DNA from: Alteromonas sp. KC3
GTDB taxonomy: Bacteria; Pseudomonadota; Gammaproteobacteria; Enterobacterales; Alteromonadaceae
Reading direction: 5' to 3'
Length of the DNA: 64,000 bases
NCBI RefSeq assembly: GCF_016756315.1
Contig: NZ_AP024235.1
Span: forward strand, 2,542,001 to 2,606,000
The notes under the pieces are model-generated. The model did no database searches, was not told the DNA's origin, and saw only the letters and a program-made list of their open reading frames with translations. A program made the position numbers and the translations under genes. Positions 56,901 to 64,000 of the stretch are shown in pieces (positions within the stretch are counted from its first letter, which is position 1; every line of letters starts with the position of its first letter).

Positions 56901-57006
56901 CGACAGCGATTTCTTACTCTATGTTTACTCTTCAACAGGTAAAGATAACTTATTTATTGACGCATTAATGAGCAACTGGAAGACAAAGAAAGGCAACAAA
57001 ACTTAA
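53980..57006 (+). CDS. DUF3857/transglutaminase-like exported protein with C-terminal membrane region
   Basis: About 1008 residues from the ATG at 53980; earlier in-frame starts exist but this one gives a clean signal peptide (KSVFTFVVIVVGLFSFGALSA). A DUF3857 domain (about 60-220) is followed by a transglutaminase-like domain with the Cys-His-Asp triad in KYGDCKDKSVLLLA (about 334-347), RFDHVIV and SLWLDPTM. Then comes a beta-rich part. Several transmembrane helices (from about 670) and a C-terminal extramembrane domain (about 890-1000) end it. DUF3857-transglutaminase proteins are common in Bacteroidetes and marine proteobacteria; their substrates are unknown. It lies between DUF3718 copies 2 and 3. 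Confidence 0.85.
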   Translation: MKSVFTFVVIVVGLFSFGALSAETEGYRNTPTPDWVKKRVLDTTTPIPVDLISSGVFYRVVDDQIKVTSEGEKQYYTRIAQTVANAKGLDGSSQIEIHFDPTYESLLIHDISVVRDGERVSRLESADISLFNSEQDFERRIYDGTITYNAILDDVLVGDTVDFSYSIIGSNPVYRGIFSTGRTLVWNIPVEDQYHRVLWGKSSPLYVSQRNGQTPVTKTQSDGFTDYSVHIEMVPPQQFDNQSPDWFLPRHQINYTEMPSWQAVNEWAMTLYQDLGVDDSVKAIAQDIKNQTASTEAQLAKALSYVQNNIRYVGIEIGANSHIPTPSKDTLRLKYGDCKDKSVLLLAIMRELGITGFPALVNTEIGKSLDTLPPAVTRFDHVIVNAIIDDKSLWLDPTMTDQFGPLDNLYQPDFGYALVVRENEKSLTQMNATSISNIDVIETYVIPKDIKENAQLYVKSQYLGWQAQRIVSNYEEDGAASLEKQYLEYYQRAFPNAAVATPLSLVVNAENGRATLNEHYVIENAFTESEHGFEMDFYATDVRNQLTKPKVINRNAPYARSFPMDVANTIKLQFADDSWAFDDEEFSEDNPYFNYQYSATYKDKTLTLSYQYSAKKDHVPADEIEEYLAARDRARDYSSYSIIWYKRNSSSDTAPSSTIENTNTFDEFAFLGYLAIALIVLFILMLIDWRLAATSRNDSEHLRFQVVPLPKFLLMGIFTFGLYCHYWVYRNWFLIEKQDNKGTWPIARGIFAPFWLYPLYCKLKQHADNESDSPSLFPTHIGILTAALYFVMYFTVNTIDAAGAVILETDLLSVSIILSMLLPLPFVPYIRYINKVYASHNQDCKNGAKIGFRHVLISAICFPFLMLSMGQLLNILPSGDVVEGSDLWSHDIAFMYRENLIEGTEQIQYFYSDAILLNQLDGNGYTDKKVFSYWIDDEVGLVSEFASYKDIKDIEVDYSDDKLEVTTIKIVREDDSDFLLYVYSSTGKDNLFIDALMSNWKTKKGNKT

Positions 57007-57035
57007 GACTTTCAAAAGAAAAAAACTTGAACAGA

Positions 57036-57070
57036 AGCAAATAAAGCACATTTTTTGCGCTTTATTTGCT
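57036..57070 (+). terminator. Terminator after DUF3857 gene
   Basis: Perfect 12-bp arms AGCAAATAAAGC and GCTTTATTTGCT followed by TATTTTTC. Confidence 0.75.
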
Positions 57071-57167
57071 TATTTTTCAACCTGCCAAAGAACCCGCAAA
57101 ATCCCTATATAAATCAATAAAAACAATAGGTTAATAACAAAACACTGTATATTAACCCCACAAAAAC

Positions 57168-57183
57168 GTATCAAATAAAATAC
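57168..57183 (+). promoter_or_regulatory. GTAT-N8-ATAC palindrome, DUF3718 copy 3
   Basis: GTAT-caaataaa-ATAC followed by GCAGTTATCC and CATGTTTTTT, resembling copies 2, 4 and 5; 109 bp before the start. Confidence 0.6.
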
Positions 57184-57276
57184 GCAGTTATCCTTCAGCA
57201 TGTTTTTTAAACACATTAGTTATTCTTTAATTAATTGCGAACAGACAAATTAATCACAACCGAAGGAACTTTAACC

Positions 57277-57675
57277 ATGTTGAAAATCGTTAAAACTTCT
57301 CTAGTAATCGCCGCTTCTACTCTAGCTTTTTCTAATGCAGCACAAGCTGATGACATTAACGAGGCACTAGCAAACATTTGCACCATCGTACAAGCAGACG
57401 ACAAAGGTGAATTACGCAAAAAAATGCGTCGTGTACAGTCAGACTTCAAGTTGAAATTACGCGATTACTACACTGGCATTTCATGTGGCGGTCAAAGCCT
57501 GATAAGAACAGCATTAACTAACAATGCCGTTGAAGTAGGAACACTTCTTGTTAAAAAAATGCCGAGTAAAGATCTTCAAGAGCCTGAATCTGACGGTAAG
57601 ACACTACAAGCGTGGATTGCAGAGCAAGGTTTACAATCGTCGCCAATTTCAGCTGAGTTAAACGAGCGAATCTAA
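57277..57675 (+). CDS. DUF3718-type small secreted protein, copy 3
   Basis: 132 residues from ATG eight bases after AAGGA; an upstream in-frame extension is rejected because all paralogs begin MLKIVKTS. The signal peptide is cleaved after AQA, and the cysteines are Cys35 and Cys70. It is closer to copies 4 and 5 than to 1 and 2 (two extra residues in the signal region, QSDFKLKLRD, SPISAELNERI end). Confidence 0.85.
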   Translation: MLKIVKTSLVIAASTLAFSNAAQADDINEALANICTIVQADDKGELRKKMRRVQSDFKLKLRDYYTGISCGGQSLIRTALTNNAVEVGTLLVKKMPSKDLQEPESDGKTLQAWIAEQGLQSSPISAELNERI

Positions 57676-57683
57676 AACGAAAT

Positions 57684-57763
57684 TCACATAGCCATGTGAG
57701 CGGATTCAACATGGTTGCAGGTTAATCTGCAGTGACAAATAGCGACCTCCGGGTCGCTTTTTT
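57684..57763 (+). terminator. Three-hairpin 3' UTR with terminator, DUF3718 copy 3
   Basis: CCATG-TGA/TCA-a-CATGG, TGCAG...CTGCA, GCGACC-tccg-GGTCGC with a T-run. It converges on the GAF gene four bases away. Confidence 0.75.
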
Positions 57764-57766
57764 ATT

Positions 57767-58273
57767 TTAATTACTTAAGTGACGAATGTTTGAAAAGATG
57801 GAAACAATACGCGCTATACGTTTGAGCTCATTTACCTCTTCATCGCCCCACAATGCACATTGCCCCGTTGACTCACAACATATTATGCCAAATGGAGAAA
57901 AGGCATTGTCAAATACATAGTCCATCATTGAATGAACTGACTCTTCCTCAAAGTACCCCTCTGCGAAACAAGAAGTGTCGGGATGGTTTCTTGCATCAAG
58001 TGCCAAAATAGAGAGTTTTTCCAAAATTGCATCGAAATAAGCAGGATAATCGCTGCGCTGATAGACTAAATTTGTGGGTTGAGAAAAGCCTCCAGCGTTT
58101 AATAAGGCCAAACAAGAAATACTTTCGTTTCCTTCGTTGAATTGCCAAAGGCTAACACGGTCAGCGTTGGGGATCGCTTTTTTTACCGCCAGACATACTG
58201 CTTTTAAAAAATCAGGTAATGCAACATCAGGATTAGCCAATGTCATACTTAATTCTGTAAACGGGTCTATCAC
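57767..58273 (-). CDS. GAF-domain protein
   Basis: 168 residues from a GTG at 58273, four bases after GGGGAG; a TTG six codons upstream is less likely. It is a single GAF domain (about 8-160, DRVSLWQFNEGNESISCLAL and IICCESTGQCALWGDEEVNELKRIARI). It has no output domain, so it probably binds a ligand and a partner protein. Stand-alone GAF proteins can be redox or small-molecule sensors; no partner is adjacent. It is inserted between DUF3718 copies 3 and 4 on the opposite strand. Confidence 0.82.
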   Translation of the reverse strand: MIDPFTELSMTLANPDVALPDFLKAVCLAVKKAIPNADRVSLWQFNEGNESISCLALLNAGGFSQPTNLVYQRSDYPAYFDAILEKLSILALDARNHPDTSCFAEGYFEEESVHSMMDYVFDNAFSPFGIICCESTGQCALWGDEEVNELKRIARIVSIFSNIRHLSN

Positions 58274-58619
58274 ATCACTCCCCCACCGCAATTAAAGGAA
58301 ACCCTCACCATCTATTTATGTTCAAAAGCACAAAAATTGCCATTATTTTTGGGTTAAATTACGTGCAAAGGACAACGCATCTCTGAAGAGTTCTTATCAA
58401 TTCACTCATAAAACAAACAAATAATACCTATCCATCAAAACACTAAAACTTCGCCTAACACCTTGTTTAATATAGGCTAGCCAGCCATACCACTGGGTTA
58501 GAAAGGCTCAAAAGTATTAAAACCGATACGCTGTTATTCCACTGCATGTTTTTCGCACTGCATTTTTGTTTTTAAATACATCCCGAACAGACAAACAAAT
58601 TAACCGAAGGAATTTAACC
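58274..58619. other. Intergenic region between GAF gene and DUF3718 copy 4
   Basis: About 345 bp holding the GAF promoter region and the DUF3718 copy 4 upstream element (58514-58529 plus the following CATGTTTTTCGC segment). No other gene was found. Confidence 0.5.
58514..58529 (+). promoter_or_regulatory. GTAT-N8-ATAC palindrome, DUF3718 copy 4
   Basis: GTAT-taaaaccg-ATAC, 106 bp before the start; nearly the same as at copy 5. Confidence 0.6.
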
Positions 58620-59018
58620 ATGTTGAAAATCGTTAAAACTTCTCTAGTAATTGCAGCATCTACTTTAGCTTTCTCTAACGCAGCGCAAGCTAACGACATT
58701 AACGAAGCATTAGCTAACATTTGTACTATCGTACAAGCAGATGACAAAGGTGAACTGCGCAAGAAAATGCGTAGTGTACAGTCGGATTTTAAATTGAAAC
58801 TTCGCGATTACTATTCAGGCATTTCATGTGGTGGCCAAAGCCTTATTAGGACTGCGCTGTCAAACAATGCAGTTGAAGTAGGCACACTTCTCGTTAAGAA
58901 AATGCCGAGCAAAGATTTACAAGCGCCTGAAGCTGACGGCAAAACATTATCAGCCTGGATTGCTGAGCAAGGACTTCAGTCTTCGCCAATTTCAGCGGAA
59001 CTGAACGAGCGTATCTAA
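58620..59018 (+). CDS. DUF3718-type small secreted protein, copy 4
   Basis: 132 residues, ATG eight bases after AAGGA, cleavage after AQA, Cys35 and Cys70. The protein and the nucleotide sequence are the same as copy 5 and close to copy 3. Identity at the DNA level, including silent sites, indicates very recent duplication or gene conversion. Confidence 0.85.
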   Translation: MLKIVKTSLVIAASTLAFSNAAQANDINEALANICTIVQADDKGELRKKMRSVQSDFKLKLRDYYSGISCGGQSLIRTALSNNAVEVGTLLVKKMPSKDLQAPEADGKTLSAWIAEQGLQSSPISAELNERI

Positions 59019-59024
59019 AACGTA

Positions 59025-59104
59025 TTCACATAACCATGTGAACCTTTTCAACATGGTGGCAGCGAAAGCTGCACTAAAGGCCCCTTCTAGGGGCCTTTTT
59101 CTTT
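59025..59104 (+). terminator. Three-hairpin 3' UTR with terminator, DUF3718 copy 4
   Basis: CCATG-TGAA/TTCA-a-CATGG, GCAGC-gaaa-GCTGC (a GNRA tetraloop), then AAGGCCCC/GGGGCCTT with a T-run. The second and third stems differ in sequence from copies 1-3 but still pair. Confidence 0.75.
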
Positions 59105-59223
59105 ATCTATCAGAAGTAAATCAGCTTTAACTCATATTTTATTCCGCAAAAGCGAAGGTTTTCGTAGTCGCTAGCATCCATGATTTTGTTGCCTTTACGG
59201 CTAATTCATTCATGGAGATTAAA

Positions 59224-59844
59224 ATGAAAACTTTACTCAACAAAACATTTACTACGTTATTTGCTTTTACAGCGCTTTCTTCTTTTGATGTTCTAGCAGA
59301 CGTAGAAATAGGGCTAACTTTAGGTACAAGCAAACCCAAGAATTACGATCAATGCGCATGCGCAACTGACGGAGCAGTAACCGATATTGAAGCAGAGGTA
59401 GATATCGATTTGGCGATAGCTCAATTGCGTTACGTTTTCGACAATGGCATTTTTGTCGAATTTCGTCATGGAATGGGATTTTCAAAGTCGGAAAGTAAAG
59501 TAACACCACGAGGTGGTGAAACAACAAGGGGCCTGGACATAGAACTTGATGGGTTAACTAACGCTTCCATTGGCTATCGATTCTTTGCTGATCAAACACT
59601 TTCGCCCTATGTAATGCTGGGCACAACTACAAATATTGTTTTAACAGCATTTATGCCTGATGGTCCTGAGTTTAGAAGGGAAAATTACAGTAATGAGCTC
59701 TCATATGGTGCAGGAGTAAACTGGAATTTATCTAAGGACTTCATGGTTGGACTTGAGTACTTCCAATATTCTAATGGAGATTGGGGCGGTACTGGTGAAG
59801 TTGATTTGTCGACTTGGTCGGCTTCAATAGCATACAGATTCTAA
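59224..59844 (+). CDS. Outer-membrane beta-barrel protein (OmpA-like fold)
   Basis: 206 residues from ATG six bases after GGAG; an ATG 12 bases upstream is less well placed. A signal peptide is cleaved after VLA. Alternating hydrophobic strands with extracellular loops follow, ending in WSASIAYRF with the terminal Phe of barrels, consistent with about eight strands. Two cysteines lie close together in CACAT. A similar small barrel fold is used by adhesins and porins; the role here is unknown. It is followed by the amidohydrolase gene 84 bp downstream. Confidence 0.82.
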   Translation: MKTLLNKTFTTLFAFTALSSFDVLADVEIGLTLGTSKPKNYDQCACATDGAVTDIEAEVDIDLAIAQLRYVFDNGIFVEFRHGMGFSKSESKVTPRGGETTRGLDIELDGLTNASIGYRFFADQTLSPYVMLGTTTNIVLTAFMPDGPEFRRENYSNELSYGAGVNWNLSKDFMVGLEYFQYSNGDWGGTGEVDLSTWSASIAYRF

Positions 59845-59928
59845 AATGCTTTCGAGACGATGAAATAGATCGTCTCAAAGCTCATTTGTACATCTTCTCT
59901 CTAGTAAAACCTATTTGGATGAAAGTCT

Positions 59929-60867
59929 ATGACTACTCTTCGTATAAAATTGGTGACCGCCTTAACACTCACTATGTTTCCGTTATCAGTATTTTCTTCA
60001 CAACAATATACGGGACCTATCATTGATGTACATATTCACGCCTATGAGGACGGCAGCCCGTTGTTTGACTTACAACACCCTCCTACGCTCCGAGGCAAAA
60101 CCTACCAACCAGCTAAAAGCGCTTTACACCTCAAACAAGAGGTACTGAAGCGATTTCATAAATACAATATCGTAAAAGCAATTGTGACTTCAGGTGAACT
60201 GTGGTTAGGCGATGCACCAGATACTATCTTGGTTGCTAATGCTGCAAAACCAATTTCAATATTAAAGAAACAGCATGAGCTTGGTTATTTGGATGTTATC
60301 GCTGAAGTAGCACCGTTTTATGAGGGCAAAAGACTGGACCATCCTTCACTTGAGGGTTATTTCAAACTTGCAGAAGCGCTTGGTATTCCAATTGGAGTGC
60401 ATATTTTTCCTGGAGGTCCTAACTTTGGCTTGCACTATTTACCCGAAATGCTAGAAGGTATGCGTGCATTTAATGCATCTCCAAAGCAAATAGAAAAATT
60501 GTTAGTGGCCTACCCGAAATTAAAGCTGTACATAATGCACGGAGGTTGGCCCTTTATTGAAGACTTAAAGTCACTGTTATACATGCACCCCAACGTTTAT
60601 GTTGATATTGCTGTTGTTAATTGGATCCTTCCAGAAAAAGAAGTTATTAATTATATAACAGCACTAACTGATGCGGGTTTTGGAAACCGTATCTTGTACG
60701 GGAGTGATCAGATGGTGTGGCCCGATATCATTGATGATGCAATAGCAACAATAAACGAGAGTAAAGCGCTATCGCTTCAGCAAAAAGCCGACATTTTTTA
60801 TAATAACGCTGCGAAATTTTTAGGGCTAACGAGTAGACAAATCAGCCAGCATAGCGCTATTAAATAA
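59929..60867 (+). CDS. Exported metal-dependent amidohydrolase
   Basis: 312 residues. The signal peptide (cleaved after VFSS region, about 25) is unusual for this mostly cytoplasmic family. TIM-barrel motifs are IIDVHIHAYED (metal HxH, about 31-41), IGVHIFPGG, LYIMHGGWPF and RILYGSDQMVWPD (final metal Asp), typical of amidohydrolase family 2. These enzymes hydrolyse or decarboxylate cyclic or aromatic acids. The substrate is unknown. It runs in the same direction as the barrel gene and may be co-transcribed. Confidence 0.88.
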   Translation: MTTLRIKLVTALTLTMFPLSVFSSQQYTGPIIDVHIHAYEDGSPLFDLQHPPTLRGKTYQPAKSALHLKQEVLKRFHKYNIVKAIVTSGELWLGDAPDTILVANAAKPISILKKQHELGYLDVIAEVAPFYEGKRLDHPSLEGYFKLAEALGIPIGVHIFPGGPNFGLHYLPEMLEGMRAFNASPKQIEKLLVAYPKLKLYIMHGGWPFIEDLKSLLYMHPNVYVDIAVVNWILPEKEVINYITALTDAGFGNRILYGSDQMVWPDIIDDAIATINESKALSLQQKADIFYNNAAKFLGLTSRQISQHSAIK

Positions 60868-60873
60868 TACGCT

Positions 60874-63117
60874 TTATAGTGCCTTGGCGCGTTCTATAAG
60901 GTTAGTCGTTTTATTGGTATCTGAGATAGCCAGCTTCAGTGCGAGTTTATTTTCTTCTTGTTTTTCTAAGAGCATTCTAAACCTCGGTATTTCTTTCATT
61001 CTTTTTAAGAACGGGTCGCTCTCGATACCATAAAAACGTTCAAAACTCGCAGGAACAGCGCTGTTGTTTATCAAGTTTGCCAATATGTTAAGCGCATCAT
61101 CATATTGGCCCATCTGAGTATAAAGCTGCGCTAAGTAATAGTCGTAATAGCGACTTCGTTGCTTGTTTTCCAACGCTCGCGTAACCTCTTCGACTATCGG
61201 TAATTCATTGCTGACATCATTAGGATAAAGTAGTCTTCTGAACAAGAGCGCTTGACCGCCTGATACTTTTGACAAAGCAAGGTCAACATAGCGAGCTTGT
61301 TGTCCATTAGGAACTTGTGTTAACGCATAAAGATATACTTGAGAAAAGAAGCCAACATTGAAGTCGTATTCTTTAACACTACTTAAATACGCTTCAATAC
61401 GCTTGATTTTATCTACTGACTCACTGTGATTGAGCTGATGCAAAGTCATTGCTTTTGTTACCGGTGGTGCGAGTTTTTTCATTACTTCGTAAATTTGATT
61501 GAGAATTTGCTTTTCACCGGCATTTTCATGAACTTCTGCTTTGTGTACCCAACAATTCATGAATCGTATACTGCGCTCAAGACACTCTTGTGCTTGAACA
61601 TCTGCATCAACGATTTCATTTTTCACTATATGGATATAGGCCAACCGATTTGGACCCTCTGGGCTTAGCTGGTCAACGGCACTTAATCGCAATGCGTACT
61701 TTCTAGATAAATCATACTGCCCATGTGCGTAGTGATACATTGCAAGCCCATCTAGCAGTGTGCTGTTGAACGGATCGCGTTCTAGTTTATCTTCAGCGAG
61801 TTGTTTAGCGTAATCCGCTTGTCCTGCCATATGCAGTATTAGTATGTACCATTCCAAAATAAGGGTATCATGTGGTTCTAAACGATAGGCTTTGTCAAAA
61901 TACTTGAGTGCTTGCTTAGCATCTCCACTTCTTGGCGTTGTGGCCCTTGGGCTAATCATCATGGCTTTGGCAAACCAAAAAAGTGCATTTAACTCATTTG
62001 ACTCTTCTTTACCTTTTAAAATTGTTGATGACACCTCATGCGCGACAGCTTCTTCAATCTGTACCCAGTTAGCGCGTATGCTAAGAATACTAGACAGTAA
62101 AAATTGTGCATCTTGGAAATCAGGATTTCTGTTTACCAATTGCTGAACATCGTTTTGTAAAGCTTCAAGGTTTTCAGGTGCTAAGTTAAGAAGGCTGGCC
62201 TTCAATGACAAAAATTGCAGTTGGTCATTATATTCAATATTGTATTGTTCATTTGTCTGCTGAGCTGCGATCGATAATGACGATGTTGTCATCGCAATAC
62301 TTCGGGCGACATCACGTTGAATATTGAAGATGTTCGTACCATTAAATGAAAAGCCCGCATTGGATATGAGTTCTCCATTTTTACCATCAATTATTCTTGT
62401 TGATATTTTCACAATATTGTCTTGGTACTGAATGGTCCCTTGCACTATAAAGCGCACCCTCAACTCTCTAGCTATCTCATTGACAGGTAATGATTTTTCC
62501 GAAAAGTAGTGCGATGATTTTCGAGCTATGACGCGCAAGCCAGTCTCATTCGCGAGTATATGAAGTATTTCCTCTGTAATCCCAATCGGTAGACTCTTTA
62601 AATTAGGGTCATTTGAAAGGTCATCAAACGTGAGCACCGCAACACCATCAAGCGCTAGTTCAGGTTCTTTAGTTTCGTGATAAAAATAGACACTCAGTAA
62701 AGTTACTATGAGAAACGTAGTTACAATATACGCTGTGTAGCGAAGCCACTCTAATGAAGTAGGCTTCTTCGCAATAACAGTTTTACACTGCGTTGGATTG
62801 ATAACTGAAGTATTGAATTTGTAGCCTCGCTTAGGAATAGTTTCAACAGCAGAGCTCAAACCTGGCTCTAATGACTCAAGTTTTTTTCTGAGATCAGAAA
62901 TAACCCTAGAGAGCGACTCATCAGCGCCGAACCTTTGAGGCCAAACTTCCTCTAGCAATTTATCTCGCGTAACCACCCCATCATTGGCGTTTAACAACAA
63001 TGCAAGTACTTCTGAAACTTTGTTGGTTAGTTTTACGACCGCCCCACTTTTTTCAATCGTGTTTTCAACTCGATTAAAAGTAAATCCATTTAATTCAAAA
63101 TAAACAGAAGCATCCAT
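60874..63117 (-). CDS. ToxR/CadC-like membrane transcriptional regulator with TPR domain
   Basis: 747 residues. The N-terminal winged-helix DNA-binding domain (about 8-105) has SEVLALLLNANDGVVTRDKLLEEVW and SRVISDLRKKL. One transmembrane helix lies near 130-150. A periplasmic FlgO-like/adenylate-cyclase-associated segment (about 165-275) and many TPR-type helices (about 300-740) follow. It resembles CadC-type one-component regulators, which sense periplasmic signals and control nearby genes. The convergent barrel and amidohydrolase genes are plausible targets (inference). Confidence 0.88.
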   Translation of the reverse strand: MDASVYFELNGFTFNRVENTIEKSGAVVKLTNKVSEVLALLLNANDGVVTRDKLLEEVWPQRFGADESLSRVISDLRKKLESLEPGLSSAVETIPKRGYKFNTSVINPTQCKTVIAKKPTSLEWLRYTAYIVTTFLIVTLLSVYFYHETKEPELALDGVAVLTFDDLSNDPNLKSLPIGITEEILHILANETGLRVIARKSSHYFSEKSLPVNEIARELRVRFIVQGTIQYQDNIVKISTRIIDGKNGELISNAGFSFNGTNIFNIQRDVARSIAMTTSSLSIAAQQTNEQYNIEYNDQLQFLSLKASLLNLAPENLEALQNDVQQLVNRNPDFQDAQFLLSSILSIRANWVQIEEAVAHEVSSTILKGKEESNELNALFWFAKAMMISPRATTPRSGDAKQALKYFDKAYRLEPHDTLILEWYILILHMAGQADYAKQLAEDKLERDPFNSTLLDGLAMYHYAHGQYDLSRKYALRLSAVDQLSPEGPNRLAYIHIVKNEIVDADVQAQECLERSIRFMNCWVHKAEVHENAGEKQILNQIYEVMKKLAPPVTKAMTLHQLNHSESVDKIKRIEAYLSSVKEYDFNVGFFSQVYLYALTQVPNGQQARYVDLALSKVSGGQALLFRRLLYPNDVSNELPIVEEVTRALENKQRSRYYDYYLAQLYTQMGQYDDALNILANLINNSAVPASFERFYGIESDPFLKRMKEIPRFRMLLEKQEENKLALKLAISDTNKTTNLIERAKAL

Positions 63118-63261
63118 AGCAATTGTCTCGGTCTATCAATACAAGGTTGTTTTTTTGTATAGTCTAAAGACACTATATTACACACCAAATCAACTCTGAA
63201 TTACAGCGCAATAAACTGCACTTTGGTCTAGTTTTGTTATCGTCACTACTTAACACTATCC

Positions 63262-63277
63262 GTATTAAAACCAATAC
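63262..63277 (+). promoter_or_regulatory. GTAT-N8-ATAC palindrome, DUF3718 copy 5
   Basis: GTAT-taaaacca-ATAC, 106 bp before the start, followed by the same TGTTATTCCACTGCATG stretch as copy 4. Confidence 0.6.
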
Positions 63278-63367
63278 CCTGTTATTCCACTGCATGTTTT
63301 TCGCACAGCATTTTTGTTTTTTAATACATCTCGAACAGACAGATAAATTAACCGAAGGAATTTAACC

Positions 63368-63766
63368 ATGTTGAAAATCGTTAAAACTTCTCTAGTAATT
63401 GCAGCATCTACTTTAGCTTTCTCTAACGCAGCGCAAGCTAACGACATTAACGAAGCATTAGCTAACATTTGTACTATCGTACAAGCAGATGACAAAGGTG
63501 AACTGCGCAAGAAAATGCGTAGTGTACAGTCGGATTTTAAATTGAAACTTCGCGATTACTATTCAGGCATTTCATGTGGTGGCCAAAGCCTTATTAGGAC
63601 TGCGCTGTCAAACAATGCAGTTGAAGTAGGCACACTTCTCGTTAAGAAAATGCCGAGCAAAGATTTACAAGCGCCTGAAGCTGACGGCAAAACATTATCA
63701 GCCTGGATTGCTGAGCAAGGACTTCAGTCTTCGCCAATTTCAGCGGAACTGAACGAGCGTATCTAA
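63368..63766 (+). CDS. DUF3718-type small secreted protein, copy 5
   Basis: 132 residues, protein identical to copy 4 with the same ribosome site, cleavage after AQA, Cys35 and Cys70. It is the last of five paralogs. The upstream palindrome differs from copy 4 by a few bases, so its regulation may differ slightly. Confidence 0.85.
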   Translation: MLKIVKTSLVIAASTLAFSNAAQANDINEALANICTIVQADDKGELRKKMRSVQSDFKLKLRDYYSGISCGGQSLIRTALSNNAVEVGTLLVKKMPSKDLQAPEADGKTLSAWIAEQGLQSSPISAELNERI

Positions 63767-63772
63767 AACGTA

Positions 63773-63852
63773 TTCACATAACCATGTGAACCTTTTCAAC
63801 ATGGTGGCAGCGAAAGCTGCACTAAAGGCCCCTTCTAGGGGCCTTTTTCTTT
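63773..63852 (+). terminator. Three-hairpin 3' UTR with terminator, DUF3718 copy 5
   Basis: Same as copy 4: bulged-A hairpin, GCAGC-gaaa-GCTGC hairpin and GGCCCC/GGGGCC terminator. After it, 150 bp to the window end show nothing recognisable. Confidence 0.75.
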
Positions 63853-64000
63853 TTTACGGATAAAACCGGTATGCAAACCTATTTTGTGTTGCAGCTCCAC
63901 TTTACTGTCAGCCTTATATATGTAAGCAGAAAAACACCACAAAATGCTATCCGAAACCCTTCTCCATTTTTCTCAAGCTTCCTAACTCACTTAGCCATTT

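Larger units (their letters stand above)
58597..59104 (+). repeat. 508-bp direct repeat, unit A (DUF3718 copy 4)
   Basis: As far as I can read it is identical to 63345-63852, covering the ribosome site, gene and 3' UTR. Homology continues about 85 bp further upstream with scattered mismatches. Confidence 0.85.
63345..63852 (+). repeat. 508-bp direct repeat, unit B (DUF3718 copy 5)
   Basis: Same sequence as 58597-59104, offset 4748 bp, in the same orientation. Together the units flank the barrel, amidohydrolase and regulator genes. Confidence 0.85.

Overview
The window looks like chromosomal DNA of a marine gammaproteobacterium of the Alteromonas type. The evidence is the gene content and order: rimP-nusA-infB-rbfA-truB-rpsO, ahpC/ahpF, ygiQ and rluF close to their gammaproteobacterial forms, several large TonB-dependent receptors, a PEP-CTERM protein, MHYT-domain signalling proteins and a DUF3718 family. 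Species cannot be fixed from the sequence alone. No rRNA, CRISPR array, transposase or integrase was recognised.

Layout. 0-3 kb: a TonB-dependent receptor followed by a TVP38-like membrane protein cut by the window edge. 3-9 kb: DoxX-like and EVE-domain proteins, ygiQ, and a translationally coupled lipoprotein/S41 peptidase pair. 9-12.4 kb: a Fur-box-controlled operon of PepSY and membrane proteins whose receptor gene has collapsed to a 63-codon remnant, then a PEP-CTERM protein. 12.6-15 kb: ahpC and ahpF. 15-25 kb: DUF2252, an ExeM-type nuclease, a TPR protein with a receiver that lacks its aspartate, a 2OG-Fe(II) oxygenase, a GNAT-nitrilase fusion, a coiled-coil membrane protein and rluF. 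25-40 kb: two MHYT signalling modules (a diguanylate cyclase; a hybrid kinase paired with an HD-GYP response regulator) flank the rimP-to-rpsO ribosome and transcription operon, which has a structured leader.

40.6-45.6 kb: about 4.9 kb bounded by a 44-bp direct repeat that contains the 3' end and terminator of an initiator tRNA gene. It carries a SCO-like protein, a MORN-repeat protein, a YHYH lipoprotein, a small secreted protein and a BaeSR-like two-component pair. The two outward promoters share a 24-bp motif built on an 11-bp direct repeat. There is no integrase, so it resembles a cis-mobilizable or decayed tRNA-integrated island. Two tandem initiator tRNA genes follow.

46-52.5 kb: pterin dehydratase, a second large TonB receptor, an MscS channel, an entericidin-like lipoprotein, and a divergent MaoC hydratase/LysR pair. 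52.6-63.9 kb: five paralogous small secreted DUF3718 proteins scattered among unrelated genes. Each has a GTAT-N8-ATAC palindrome about 106-113 bp upstream and a three-hairpin 3' UTR ending in a terminator. The last two copies are identical over about 508 bp and flank a beta-barrel protein, an amidohydrolase and a ToxR/CadC-like regulator. This array and the island are the most promising undescribed systems here.
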